From an uncultured bacterium (GTDB lineage: Bacteria > Pseudomonadota > Alphaproteobacteria > Sphingomonadales > Sphingomonadaceae), in NCBI GenBank assembly GCA_942636505.2, contig CALOGB020000129.1:1-64000 (forward strand): a stretch of DNA of 64,000 nt, read 5' to 3'. The notes beneath the pieces were generated by a model. That model did no database searches. It saw nothing but the letters and a program-made list of their open reading frames with translations, and had not been told where the DNA came from. Of this stretch, positions 35,576 to 44,468 are shown piece after piece. The position numbers and the translations under genes are program-made. The stretch's first letter is position 1; the number at the start of each line of letters is the position of its first letter.

Positions 35576-37387
35576 ATGCTCACCAAGCGCGCGTTTGTAG
35601 GAATGCTGTTGGCGGGCGCCGCTCTGCCGCTGATCGACCCACAGATTGCCATGGCGGCAACCGGGACCGCCGATGACGACGCCCGGCTCCTGCGCTTCCT
35701 CGATGCCGCGTTCGATGCGAGTGTCGCGCTCAGTTCCGAGACACAGACCAGCCTTGGCCTGAAGACTAACTACGACAGGCTCGACGATTATACCGACGCT
35801 GCCGCACGGCGCGCACAAGCTTTGCAGGATGCGCAACTCGCCGACCTGCGACGCAGCTTCGCGGTCGATCGGCTTGGACCCGATGCTCGGCTATGCTATC
35901 GATTGTTCGAAGCGCAGGTCGCCACGGATCGCCGCCAGTTCGCGTTCCGCGACTATGCCTTCCCGGTATCGACGAACGGCAGCCCGGCGGGCAACATCCC
36001 GGTTTTCCTCATCAACCAGCACCGCATCGCCACGGTAGCCGACGCTCACGCCTATGTGGCGCGGTTGCGCGATTCCCTGCGCGTCATGCGCGAGGTCGCC
36101 GCAACCATGCGCAAACAGGCGGCCAAGGGTATCGTGCCGCCAAAGATGGTTTTCACGCCTGCCCGTGGCGATGCCCGCCAAGTTATCACCGGAGCGCCGT
36201 TCGATAGTGGCGCGGACAGTAGCCTGCTCGCCGATTTCAAGGCGAAGGTCGGCAAGCTTGGCATGTCCGAGAGCATCAAGGCAGCGCTGATCGCGGATGC
36301 GGTAGCGGCATTGAAGGGGCCGTTCCGCCAAGGCTTCGACATACTCTTTGCCGCGCTCGACGAGATCGAGCCACTCGCCAAGGGCAATGACGGCGCGTGG
36401 AGCCTGCCGGGCGGCGACGCCTATTATCAAGCGCGGCTCGCCTATTACACGACCACCGACATGACAGCGGAGCAGATCCACCAGCTTGGGCTGGATCAGG
36501 TACGATCGATCCACGTCGAGATGACGGCGGTGATGAAACGGGCTGGCTTCACCGGATCGTTGCAGGATCTCTTCGTGGCGCTGCGGTCCGATCCGAAGTT
36601 CAAATACCCCAACACCGATGCTGGCCGTCAACTCTATCTCACCGACGCCCGCGCGGCCATCGCGCAGACCATGGCCGCCGCACCTCGCTTCTTTCGCCGA
36701 CTGCCAAAGGCGCCGCTGGAGGTGCGCGCGGTCGAGACGTGGCGACAGGAAACTGCCGCGGTGGCGTTCTACGACCAGCCCGCCCCGGATGGCTCGCGGC
36801 CCGGCATATTCTACGTCAATCTGGCGGACATGACGCAGGTGCAGAAGACTCAGGTCGAGGGGATCGCCCATCACGAAGGCGCGCCGGGGCACCACTTCCA
36901 GATTGCTCGCGCACAGGAGCTGACTGGCGTGCCGAAGTTCCGCCGCTTCGGCTATTACGGTGCGTATACCGAAGGCTGGGGCCTGTACTCGGAACGGCTC
37001 GCCAAGGAGATGGGCGCCTATCGCGACCCTTATTCGGAACTGGGGATGCTGGCGTTGCAAGTGTGGCGCGCGTGTCGCCTAGTGCTCGACACGGGCATGC
37101 ATGCCAAGCGTTGGAGCCGCGATCAGGCGGTCGCCTATTTCACCCAGAATGCGCCACTCTCGGCACGCGACGTGGTCAAGGAGGTCGATCGCTACATCAA
37201 CAACCCTGGCCAGGCGACGAGCTACATGGTGGGCCAGCAACGTATATCGGCGCTCCGGCATAAGGCGGAGACCGCATTGGGCGCGCGCTTCGACATTCGC
37301 GATTTTCACGAGGTGGTGCTGGCGCATGGCGCGCTGCCGCTCGAGGTGCTGGCGGAACAGGTCGATGCTTGGATCGGGGTGGCCTGA
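35576..37387 (+). CDS. DUF885 family secreted protein (putative metallopeptidase), copy 2
   Basis: 603 residues from ATG 35576 (GTG 35573 is immediately upstream). The leader MLTKRAFVGMLLAGAALPLI suggests export. The family motif HEGAPGHH occurs in 'IAHHEGAPGHHFQ', followed by 'GAYTEGWGLYSERLAKEMG' with the expected Glu ligands. It shares layout with the copy at 19689-21515 but differs along its length, so the two are old paralogues. The substrate is not known. Confidence 0.86.
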   Translation: MLTKRAFVGMLLAGAALPLIDPQIAMAATGTADDDARLLRFLDAAFDASVALSSETQTSLGLKTNYDRLDDYTDAAARRAQALQDAQLADLRRSFAVDRLGPDARLCYRLFEAQVATDRRQFAFRDYAFPVSTNGSPAGNIPVFLINQHRIATVADAHAYVARLRDSLRVMREVAATMRKQAAKGIVPPKMVFTPARGDARQVITGAPFDSGADSSLLADFKAKVGKLGMSESIKAALIADAVAALKGPFRQGFDILFAALDEIEPLAKGNDGAWSLPGGDAYYQARLAYYTTTDMTAEQIHQLGLDQVRSIHVEMTAVMKRAGFTGSLQDLFVALRSDPKFKYPNTDAGRQLYLTDARAAIAQTMAAAPRFFRRLPKAPLEVRAVETWRQETAAVAFYDQPAPDGSRPGIFYVNLADMTQVQKTQVEGIAHHEGAPGHHFQIARAQELTGVPKFRRFGYYGAYTEGWGLYSERLAKEMGAYRDPYSELGMLALQVWRACRLVLDTGMHAKRWSRDQAVAYFTQNAPLSARDVVKEVDRYINNPGQATSYMVGQQRISALRHKAETALGARFDIRDFHEVVLAHGALPLEVLAEQVDAWIGVA

Positions 37388-37649
37388 GACCTACGCCAAG
37401 GCTACCACGCGGCGAGGGGGGATCGACAAACCTCGCCGCTTGGTTGCTGAAACGAAGGTCAGAATTTGGTGAGGCCAGACCGGCACGCGAGTTCCGAAAC
37501 AAGAGACTGAACGGCTGTATTTGAACACGCATTGACTACGATCAATGGAGCAAGCGTAGTGGGTTACCCCGCAAAAACGAGCTATCGCTGCTCGCCTGCA
37601 TGCTGATAGTAAGCGGTCAAACGAGACGGCGACGGAAAGCTCCACGGCA

Positions 37650-38957
37650 TTGACGGTCAATCGGCGACATATCGCCATCATCGCGCCGCCAACGGCCGGG
37701 CACATCAATCCGCTGGTGGCATTGGGAACATCGCTTGTCGAAGCGGGGCGTAAAGTCACGATAGTCCATCTCGCCGACGTCGCCTCGCTAGTGCCCAACG
37801 GCAGGGTCGGTTTTGCGGCGCTCGACCACCCGGCGGACTGCCAAGGCTTATTGGCGGCATATTACCGGAAGCTGGCGCAGCCATCGGGCCCTGTCGGACT
37901 GACCAGGATGATCCGCGGCACGGCGTCCATGACGGAACTGCTATTGGAGGCTCTTCCGGCGGCACTGTCGAGACTTGAGGTGGATGCGGTACTCGCCGAC
38001 TCCGTCGAGCCTGCCGGTGCGCTGGTGGCACGACATCTCCGACTGCCGTTCGTGACTGCCGTCACCGGCTTGCCCTTGCTCAGAGAACCAATGGTCCCGC
38101 CACCGTTTCTCGGTTGGGAATATCGTCCCACTGCGGCAGGCCTTCGTCGCAACAATGGTGGGTACGCCGTCAGCGACCTGCTGATGCGGCCGATCGCGAA
38201 GGTCGTGTCGTCCTATGCACGCCGGTGGAGGCTTGACCCCGACCCTAGGCATCAATGGTCGGACCGCCTCCACGTCGCACAATGCCCGGCAGGTCTGGAT
38301 TTCCCCCGCGCGGCATTGCCACCGAGCTTCCGATACGGCGCGCCGTGGCGGCTGGACGAAGCTGACGTCGATCTTCCGGAAGACGACGGCCGACCCCTCA
38401 TATTCTGTTCGCTGGGGTCGTTGCAGGGCGCGCGCCGATCGTTGTTCGCCGCGATGACGGCTGCCTGTGCCGCGGTCGCCGCTCGTGCGGTGGTCGCGCA
38501 TGGTGGCGGGCTGAGCGAGGCCGAAGTCAGTTCGCTACCCGGGAGGCCGCTGGTGCGGGCATTCTGGTCTCAGACCCGTATCCTGCCAAAATGTTCGGCG
38601 GCGATTTTGCACGGCGGGTTCAACACGGTGCTGGACGCACTGGCCGCCGGCGTTCCAATCGTTGCGGTACCGCTGGCATTCGAACAACCCGCTACGGCCG
38701 CGCGACTGAAGCGGATCGGGGCGGCTCGTATCGTATCGCCCGCCGAAGCAGACAAGGGCGGCCTCGAAGCGGCGTTGCGGCTCGTGCTGTCGGATCCGTC
38801 GTACCGCCACGCGGCAAATTTGCTCGCCATGGAAATGGCGGGGGCCGGGGGAGCAGCCGAGGCTGCCGCGTTGGTTGGTTCGGCCCTATTCGACGATGTC
38901 GACGCTATGCCGGCAGGGCTGAGTCCATTAGATGGGGAGGCCGCCTGCGCCGCATGA
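37650..38957 (+). CDS. crtX: Zeaxanthin glucosyltransferase-type GT1
   Basis: 435 residues. GT1-type enzymes move a sugar from UDP-sugar to the 3-hydroxyl of zeaxanthin or related xanthophylls. The N-terminal 'IAIIAPPTAGHINPLVALG' acceptor-domain start and the C-terminal nucleotide-binding block 'AAILHGGFNTVLDALAAGVP' with 'VAVPLAFEQPATAARL' fit CrtX. The start is TTG 37650 with GGAAAG about 12 bases upstream; no ATG or GTG is better placed. It precedes crtZ, crtW and a hydroxylase gene within 3 kb, which supports the role. Its 3' end overlaps the convergent PAP2 gene by 53 bases. Confidence 0.82.
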   Translation: MTVNRRHIAIIAPPTAGHINPLVALGTSLVEAGRKVTIVHLADVASLVPNGRVGFAALDHPADCQGLLAAYYRKLAQPSGPVGLTRMIRGTASMTELLLEALPAALSRLEVDAVLADSVEPAGALVARHLRLPFVTAVTGLPLLREPMVPPPFLGWEYRPTAAGLRRNNGGYAVSDLLMRPIAKVVSSYARRWRLDPDPRHQWSDRLHVAQCPAGLDFPRAALPPSFRYGAPWRLDEADVDLPEDDGRPLIFCSLGSLQGARRSLFAAMTAACAAVAARAVVAHGGGLSEAEVSSLPGRPLVRAFWSQTRILPKCSAAILHGGFNTVLDALAAGVPIVAVPLAFEQPATAARLKRIGAARIVSPAEADKGGLEAALRLVLSDPSYRHAANLLAMEMAGAGGAAEAAALVGSALFDDVDAMPAGLSPLDGEAACAA

Positions 38958-39831
38958 TGTGGCGGCTGGCAATGATGGCAGGTGGTGCGAGAAACAGCCC
39001 CATGATGACGTCGACCCCGTAGTGACCGCCAAAGACTGGCGTCGCGACGATCGTCAATATCGCCCATACCCGGCCCGGAACCGCAACCCCGGGCATCGCG
39101 CCGAACGCCCAGATGAAGATGGCGGCGAGCGTCGCATGGAAACTGGGAAAGCTGACGATTCCCATGAGCATGGTGAGATCGAGCACGCGTAGCGACCCGT
39201 CGCGAAGCCCGGATATCAGCTCTTGTTCAAGCCAGGCTATGGATGGCCAGAGATGCACGTAGCGGGATGGGTCGAACAGATTGCCCATCGCCGGAGTTAG
39301 CCCTGAAATCAGGATCGTGACGAAACCGGACAGGATCGCGGCGCAGACCATTGTCCTCAGCGTGTCGAATTTCCCCATGCCGCTCAATGCTACGATGACG
39401 ACGATCATCTGCAAGGTGAGGCTATGATACGCCAGTCCAAGCAGCCAAATCACAGGAGGGAATTTGTCGAGCAACGCCAACACGACCGGCCAGTTGAAAC
39501 CGATCGCGCGATCGGCGGCGGCTAGGCCGGCATCCCACAACTGCCCTGCGTTTGCTGCCAGGGCATACGCCAGAACAACGCCGAGCACCGTGAACAGCGT
39601 CATTTGGAGAAACGCTCGCGCGCCGGCAACGAGACGCGGCCGCGCGGTGTACTTGCCGATCGCCAGCGCGAGGGCGAGTGCCGTCACCGCTGCCATCGCG
39701 GGAGCCGCTCGGATCGGATCCACAGTGAAGCGGTGATGATATTGGGCGACGAGGAAGCTCATCAACATGGCCCCGATCAAGACCCAGGAGGGAGTCTCTC
39801 GGTGGTCGGCGCGGAACAACGGGGCAATCAT
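38905..39831 (-). CDS. PAP2-superfamily membrane phosphatase/phosphotransferase
   Basis: 308 residues with six or more hydrophobic segments. Two of the three catalytic PAP2 motifs are clear near the C-terminus: SFPSFHA (motif 2) and GGHYGVDVIMG (motif 3). The arrangement fits the PAP2_3 / inositolphosphotransferase-like branch (as in Aur1/Ipt1-type proteins), which transfers or removes phosphate head groups of membrane lipids. In a sphingomonad a role in glycosphingolipid metabolism is possible, but it could equally be a polyprenyl-phosphate phosphatase. It is convergent with crtX, overlapping it by 53 bases. Confidence 0.8.
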   Translation of the reverse strand: MIAPLFRADHRETPSWVLIGAMLMSFLVAQYHHRFTVDPIRAAPAMAAVTALALALAIGKYTARPRLVAGARAFLQMTLFTVLGVVLAYALAANAGQLWDAGLAAADRAIGFNWPVVLALLDKFPPVIWLLGLAYHSLTLQMIVVIVALSGMGKFDTLRTMVCAAILSGFVTILISGLTPAMGNLFDPSRYVHLWPSIAWLEQELISGLRDGSLRVLDLTMLMGIVSFPSFHATLAAIFIWAFGAMPGVAVPGRVWAILTIVATPVFGGHYGVDVIMGLFLAPPAIIASRHIMRRRRPPHLMDSALPA

Positions 39832-40067
39832 ACCGGTCGAACGCAGCGTGCCGCCATGTGGTGCCCAGGCAGGTCGATTTCGACCACATTACATGGACAT
39901 CACGCGATTCAAAGGCGACGTGGTCCGAAGCGGAGAATGGCTTCGACGCCACCGGCTCGGGATATTTTGTCGCGGAGCGCCCTCGCATAGCCGGCGGGTA
40001 ACGGTTATGTGTGCATCATGCTGAATTCGCTGCACCCGTCCACCGTCAATTCGTGCGATCGCGCAAA

Positions 40068-40595
40068 GTGACCTGGTTCGAGAAACTCGCGATCGTCGTC
40101 TTCATGGTGTTGTTCATGGAGTGCTTCGCGTGGGCAGCGCATCGGTATGTCATGCACGGCTGGGGCTGGGGCTGGCACAAGTCGCATCACGAAGATCACG
40201 AGGGCTGGTTCGAGAAGAACGACCTGTATGCGGTCGTCTTCGCGATCGTGCCGATCGTGTTGTTCGTCGTCGGGCTCTGGTGGGAACCGCTGTGGTGGGC
40301 AGCGCTCGGCATCACGGTGTACGGCGGCATCTATGCCTTCGTGCACGACATGCTCGTGCATCAGCGCGGCGGCTTTCGCTGGGTGCCCAAGCAAGGGTAT
40401 TTCAAGCGCCTGCTGCAAGCGCACCGCCTGCACCACGCGGTAGAGGGCAAGGACGGTACCGTCAGCCACGGATTCCTGTTCGCGCGGAAGCCTGCGGTGC
40501 TGAAGGCACAGCTACGCGCGAACGCCGATCCGCAGCGGCGCGCGGTACGTGCTGACAAGACTGGAAATCTCGTCTCGGCAGACGCGAAGAAGTGA
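40068..40595 (+). CDS. crtZ: Beta-carotene hydroxylase
   Basis: 175 residues using GTG 40068; GTG 40011 would add 19 residues. The enzyme is a di-iron membrane oxygenase that adds 3-hydroxyl groups to beta-ionone rings (beta-carotene to zeaxanthin). Its beginning, TWFEKLAIVVFMVLFMECFA, is almost diagnostic. The histidine clusters are HRYVMH (25-30), HKSHH (37-41), a later HDMLVH and HRLHH. Its stop overlaps the crtW start (GTGA). No crtE/B/I/Y is seen, so the backbone pathway is elsewhere. Confidence 0.93.
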   Translation: MTWFEKLAIVVFMVLFMECFAWAAHRYVMHGWGWGWHKSHHEDHEGWFEKNDLYAVVFAIVPIVLFVVGLWWEPLWWAALGITVYGGIYAFVHDMLVHQRGGFRWVPKQGYFKRLLQAHRLHHAVEGKDGTVSHGFLFARKPAVLKAQLRANADPQRRAVRADKTGNLVSADAKK

Positions 40596-41374
40596 GCGTG
40601 ACGGTTCGCCAGTCGGAGGCCCTGCGGCATCAGACCCGTGTCGGCGTGTCACTGTCCGCCGCGATCGTCGTGGCGTGGCTGGCGATCCACATAACCGGCA
40701 TCTTTTTCTGGCGTTGGAGCCTGGACACAATTCCCTTGGCCATCGTGATGGTCATCGTACAAACTTGGCTGAGTACCGGATTGTTCATCGTCGCGCATGA
40801 CTCAATGCACGGCGCGCTGGCGCCCGATCGACCACGGTTGAACCGGGCGATCGGTGCGACCTGCCTCTCGCTCTATGCCTGCCTGTCCTATGCATCACTG
40901 TTGCCGCAGCATCATCTGCATCACAAGGAAACCGGACGAGCGGGGGACCCCGATTTTCATGGTGGCGACCCCAGTCTCGGCGGCTGGTTCCTGCAGTTCT
41001 TCAAGACCTATTATTCGCACGGGCAGATCATCCGGATCACCGCGGTCGCGCTGATCTATACGCTGCTGCTCGGGGCGCCGCTCGGCAATATCGTCATCTT
41101 TTGGGCTCTGCCGGCCTTGGGCGCCGTGGCACAGCTGTTCGTGTTCGGAACGTGGTTGCCGCACCGCGAACGCGAGACTCCTTTTGCGGATGCCCACCGC
41201 GCGCACAGCATCGATGTGGGCCCGGTATTGTCGCTGCTGACCTGCTTCCATTTCGGCGGCTATCATCACGAGCACCATCTTTCGCCGGGAACGCCGTGGT
41301 GGGGGCTTCCGTCGCGGCGCCGCGCTCTCACGGTGCGAGCAGCCGATCGCAGGGTCGTCGAGGATCAAGCATGA
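40592..41374 (+). CDS. crtW: Beta-carotene 4-ketolase, CrtW type
   Basis: 260 residues. CrtW adds 4-keto groups to beta-ionone rings, giving canthaxanthin or, with CrtZ, astaxanthin. It has four hydrophobic segments and the histidine boxes HDSMH (69-73), HHLHH (107-111) and HHEHHL near the C-terminus, the last in the order expected for bacterial CrtW. Phrases such as 'FIVAHDSMHGALAP' and 'FFKTYYS' fit. GTG 40592 overlaps the crtZ stop. Related membrane desaturases would lack the close linkage to crtZ, so CrtW is the most likely call. Confidence 0.9.
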   Translation: MSVTVRQSEALRHQTRVGVSLSAAIVVAWLAIHITGIFFWRWSLDTIPLAIVMVIVQTWLSTGLFIVAHDSMHGALAPDRPRLNRAIGATCLSLYACLSYASLLPQHHLHHKETGRAGDPDFHGGDPSLGGWFLQFFKTYYSHGQIIRITAVALIYTLLLGAPLGNIVIFWALPALGAVAQLFVFGTWLPHRERETPFADAHRAHSIDVGPVLSLLTCFHFGGYHHEHHLSPGTPWWGLPSRRRALTVRAADRRVVEDQA

Positions 41375-42132
41375 CTCTCGCCATCATCCTCTCCGCTGTC
41401 GCGATGACCGTCATCGTCGGCGTTCGCTACCTTCTCGTGTCGGGCGCGTTCGCCTGGATCACGGTCCGCAAGCATCCGGGGCTCTACCTCGGGCTGGACC
41501 CGCAGGTCCGTCGCGAAATCATCTGGAGCCTGGCGTCCGCAGCGCTTTACGGGATCCCGGCCGGCGTCGTCGCGTGGGGATGGCAGCATCACGGCTGGAC
41601 GCAGGTGTACTCCGACATCCATGCTTATCCGCTCTGGTACCTGCCGGTTTCGGTTTTCCTGTATCTGCTGCTGCACGATGCTTGGTTCTATTGGACGCAC
41701 CGTTGGATGCATCGTCCCAAACCTTTCAAGCTGGCGCACGCACTGCATCATGCCAGCCGGCCGCCGACGGCATGGGCTGCGATGGCGTTTCACCCTATCG
41801 AGGCGTTGACCGGCGCGGTGGTCATTCCGTTGCTGGTGTTCTTCGTCCCGATCCATATCGCCGGTCTTGGCATCGTGCTGACCATCATGACGGTGATGGG
41901 GGTCACGAACCACATGGGATGGGAGATCTTTCCGCGTTTCATGTGGTCCGGCCCGCTGGGCGGGTGGCTGATCACGGCCAGCCACCACCAGCGGCACCAC
42001 GAACTCTATGGCTGTAACTACGGCCTGTATTTCCGCCACTGGGATCGGTTGTGCCACACCGACCGCGGCGTCGGCGATTTCAGGAAAGAGCATGCGCGCG
42101 CGGCGCGGCGCGTCGAAGTGGCGAACTCTTAG
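41371..42132 (+). CDS. Sterol-desaturase/fatty-acid-hydroxylase family protein, possible carotenoid 2,2'-hydroxylase (CrtG-like)
   Basis: 253 residues, integral membrane di-iron type. Histidine motifs are HDAWFYWTHRWMH, HALHH and HHQRHH with supporting 'GVTNHMGWE'. ATG 41371 overlaps the crtW stop (ATGA), so it belongs to the crtZ-crtW operon. CrtG enzymes that place 2-hydroxyls on the ionone rings are known from Brevundimonas and Sphingomonas (nostoxanthin formation), and this position in the cluster makes that plausible. The family also contains unrelated lipid hydroxylases, so I do not assign the symbol. Confidence 0.82.
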   Translation: MTLAIILSAVAMTVIVGVRYLLVSGAFAWITVRKHPGLYLGLDPQVRREIIWSLASAALYGIPAGVVAWGWQHHGWTQVYSDIHAYPLWYLPVSVFLYLLLHDAWFYWTHRWMHRPKPFKLAHALHHASRPPTAWAAMAFHPIEALTGAVVIPLLVFFVPIHIAGLGIVLTIMTVMGVTNHMGWEIFPRFMWSGPLGGWLITASHHQRHHELYGCNYGLYFRHWDRLCHTDRGVGDFRKEHARAARRVEVANS

Positions 42133-42141
42133 GCCGACGAC

Positions 42142-42165
42142 GAACGGGCGCCGAAGCGCCCGTTC
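42142..42165. terminator. Strong bidirectional hairpin between convergent genes
   Basis: GAACGGGCGC (42142-42151), loop CGAA, GCGCCCGTTC (42156-42165): a perfect 10-bp stem with a tetraloop. Outer bases 42136-42140 and 42167-42171 extend the pairing after one mismatch. It lies between the crt operon and the convergent SDR gene and could stop transcription both ways. Confidence 0.8.
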
Positions 42166-42169
42166 ATCG

Positions 42170-43045
42170 TCAGTTGATTGGCACACCACCGGTGACTGCG
42201 ATCACTGCACCGGTCATGTAGCTTCCCTCCGACGACGCCAGGAGGACATACGCCGGAGCAAGTTCGGCCGGCTGTCCTGCGCGACCGAGCGGCGTATCCT
42301 GGCCGAGCTTTTCCAGTTCCTCCGGCGACTTCGCGATGGGCTGGATCGGCGTCCAGATCGGGCCCGGCGCCACGGCGTTGACGCGGATGCCGTTCGCTAC
42401 GAGCAGATTTGAAAGTCCGACGGTGAGGCTGGAGATCGCGCCCTTGGTCGCGGCGTAGACGATCATGCTCTTGGTCGCGACCTTGGCCTGCTCGCTGGTC
42501 GTGTTCACGATCGCCGAACCCGGCTTCATATGCGGCGCCGCAGCCTTCGCCAGACGGATCATCGCGAACACGTTGGCCGCGAACGCGCCCTGCATCTCGT
42601 CGTCATCGATGCTGTCCAGATCCTCATTCATCGTCTGCGCGGCGGCATTGTTGACCAGTATGTCGATCCCGCCAAGGTCGCTGACAGTGCGCTCCACCAG
42701 CGTGACGCAGTGATCCCGGTCGCGAATGTCGCCCGGCAGCAATACGCATCGCTGCCCCGCCTTCTCGACCCAGCCACGCGTATCTTCGGCATCGTCCTGC
42801 TCGACGGCGAGGTACGAGATCGCGATATCCACGCCTTCACGTGCATAGGCGATGGCGACGGCCTTGCCGATGCCGGAATCACCGCCAGTGATGAGCGCGA
42901 CCTTCCCCTTCAGCAGCCCCTTGCCGACATAGCTTTCCTCGCCGTGGTCGGGCTTCGTCTTCATGTTGGAGACAAGCCCGGGGCGCGGCTGCTGCGGTTC
43001 ACCGGGAAAGCTCGTCGGGTGGCTGGTGCGCGGATCATCGGTCAT
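42170..43045 (-). CDS. SDR family oxidoreductase, YghA/GSP39 type
   Basis: 291 residues. It has the long N-terminal arm found in the general-stress-protein-39 and YghA group ('KPDHGEESYVGKGLLKGKVA'), then the cofactor motif GGDSGIGKA, NNAA, and catalytic YAATK. These are NADP-dependent reductases of unclear substrate, often stress-linked. ATG 43045; the stop is inside the edge of the terminator hairpin. It is unrelated to the carotenoid operon on the other strand. Confidence 0.92.
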   Translation of the reverse strand: MTDDPRTSHPTSFPGEPQQPRPGLVSNMKTKPDHGEESYVGKGLLKGKVALITGGDSGIGKAVAIAYAREGVDIAISYLAVEQDDAEDTRGWVEKAGQRCVLLPGDIRDRDHCVTLVERTVSDLGGIDILVNNAAAQTMNEDLDSIDDDEMQGAFAANVFAMIRLAKAAAPHMKPGSAIVNTTSEQAKVATKSMIVYAATKGAISSLTVGLSNLLVANGIRVNAVAPGPIWTPIQPIAKSPEELEKLGQDTPLGRAGQPAELAPAYVLLASSEGSYMTGAVIAVTGGVPIN

Positions 43046-43154
43046 GGAAAGCGTCCTGCTGTTCGGGTCGCTGAGGGAACGGTCCGCCGATCGTTAAGTG
43101 CCGCCGATATAAAAGACCGTCGCCGGTGACGACCTCTCGTCGAGGCCGGCGCAC

Positions 43155-43496
43155 TCAGCGGATATCGGCGCGGCGGGTGGGGGCGTGAAAGTCCGCGGGC
43201 TTGTCGACGATCCAGCGCAGGAAGCGACTGATATCCGGGCGCGCTTTCAAGACATCGAGATCCGCGAACGTCGTCGCCAGATCCTGGTTCGAGACGCTGG
43301 CATGGATGATACGGTGACAGATCGGATGGACCGGAATGACCTCCGTACCACCCCGGCTTTTCGGAATGCGGTGATGCCATTCCACCTTTCGCCCCAAGGG
43401 GCGCTCGCACAGCCCGCATCGCCCGGCATCTTCGGCAGCGATCGTCCGCGCCTCCGCCTCCAACAATCCTGCCATCCGCTTCACACGTCCGCCCAT
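43155..43496 (-). CDS. HNH endonuclease family protein
   Basis: 113 residues. The HNH signature is complete: zinc-binding CGLCERPLG, then WHHRIPKSRGG and 'HPICHRIIHASVS', so a CxxC plus CxxH arrangement holds a structural zinc next to the catalytic His pair. It is a short stand-alone form, as found in phage or restriction contexts, but no methylase or phage genes are near. Start ATG 43496, or ATG 43475 seven codons in. It lies between the SDR and the glycan operon, with about 50 bases to the latter. Confidence 0.85.
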   Translation of the reverse strand: MGGRVKRMAGLLEAEARTIAAEDAGRCGLCERPLGRKVEWHHRIPKSRGGTEVIPVHPICHRIIHASVSNQDLATTFADLDVLKARPDISRFLRWIVDKPADFHAPTRRADIR

Positions 43497-43544
43497 GCGT
43501 CGAATATGGTGTATCGTGGATGAAAGAATAGCAGGTACAGTGGC

Positions 43545-44468
43545 TTATCGGACGAAACGTGACATGCTTCGCCGGAGGGCGATCCACCAGAAGTAGACCA
43601 AGCCCCGCGCCTTGTGGCGCAGCCGGAACCAGTAGAACCGCTTGATACCGGCATGCGTCTTCACAGGCCGGGTCCAGTCGAAGCGAACGGCAAGAATATC
43701 CTCGACGATGGCGCGAAGCGCGCGTCGGTCAGAGACGAGATACTTGGCGTACAGCGCGCCGTCGCCAAAACTGTACCCTGCCAGCAACCGTGTCTCGTCT
43801 TCAGTATCACGGCGCCCATGGTGATGATCGACGACCATCAGGGGGTCGTAGAGCACCGCAACGCCGAGGCGTGCTGCACGAAACAGGAAATCCGTATCCT
43901 CCGCGGACACGAATGGCGCGCCCGCCCCGAACCGTTCGTCGAAGGATCCCGTCAGCCGCAGGACATCCGCGGTGAACGTCAGATTTGCCCCCATGATGAA
44001 CCCGCCCGGAAACCCGCGCGACGGCGCGACCATCGGGTGGTCCTCGAGCTTGATCGTGACGGGGAGGTCGGCCGGGTTGCCGAGCAGGATACGGCCGCCG
44101 ATGATCGCGGGCCCGCTGGCCCGTTCGAATGCCGCGCAGAGGGCGGCGAAATAGTTTTCATGCAGGACGCAGTCGTCGTCCGTCATCGCGATGATGCGTC
44201 CGGTGCAGTGTGCAAGCCCCGTGTTGCGCGCGCGGGCGAGCCCGGGATGCGGTTCGTGGACGAGGTGGACCGGGAAAGTCTGCCACGAGCGCCACCCCGT
44301 TAGTCGCTGCGGCGTGCTGTCGACCGAGCCGTTGTCGACCAGGACGACCTCCACGGTCGTGTTTCTAGCATACGCTGCCGCGCGCTCTACGGACTCTAGC
44401 GTAGCCGTCAGCGACACGGCGCGATTGCGCGTGCAGACGAGCAGGCTGACGTCGATGGCGGCAGTCAC
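43545..44468 (-). CDS. GT2 family glycosyltransferase (last gene of the glycan operon)
   Basis: 307 residues. GT-A fold glycosyltransferase with 'VSLLVCTRNRAVSLTATLES' at the N-terminus, the nucleotide-binding VLVDNGS, and the metal-binding DDD in 'IIAMTDDDCVLHENYF'. 'FVSAEDTDFLFRA' supplies the ED acceptor-site motif. The C-terminus is basic and aromatic ('FYWFRLRHKARGLVYFWW') and may touch the membrane. ATG 44468 overlaps the pyruvyl-transferase stop (ATGA). Donor and acceptor are unknown. Confidence 0.9.
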   Translation of the reverse strand: MTAAIDVSLLVCTRNRAVSLTATLESVERAAAYARNTTVEVVLVDNGSVDSTPQRLTGWRSWQTFPVHLVHEPHPGLARARNTGLAHCTGRIIAMTDDDCVLHENYFAALCAAFERASGPAIIGGRILLGNPADLPVTIKLEDHPMVAPSRGFPGGFIMGANLTFTADVLRLTGSFDERFGAGAPFVSAEDTDFLFRAARLGVAVLYDPLMVVDHHHGRRDTEDETRLLAGYSFGDGALYAKYLVSDRRALRAIVEDILAVRFDWTRPVKTHAGIKRFYWFRLRHKARGLVYFWWIALRRSMSRFVR

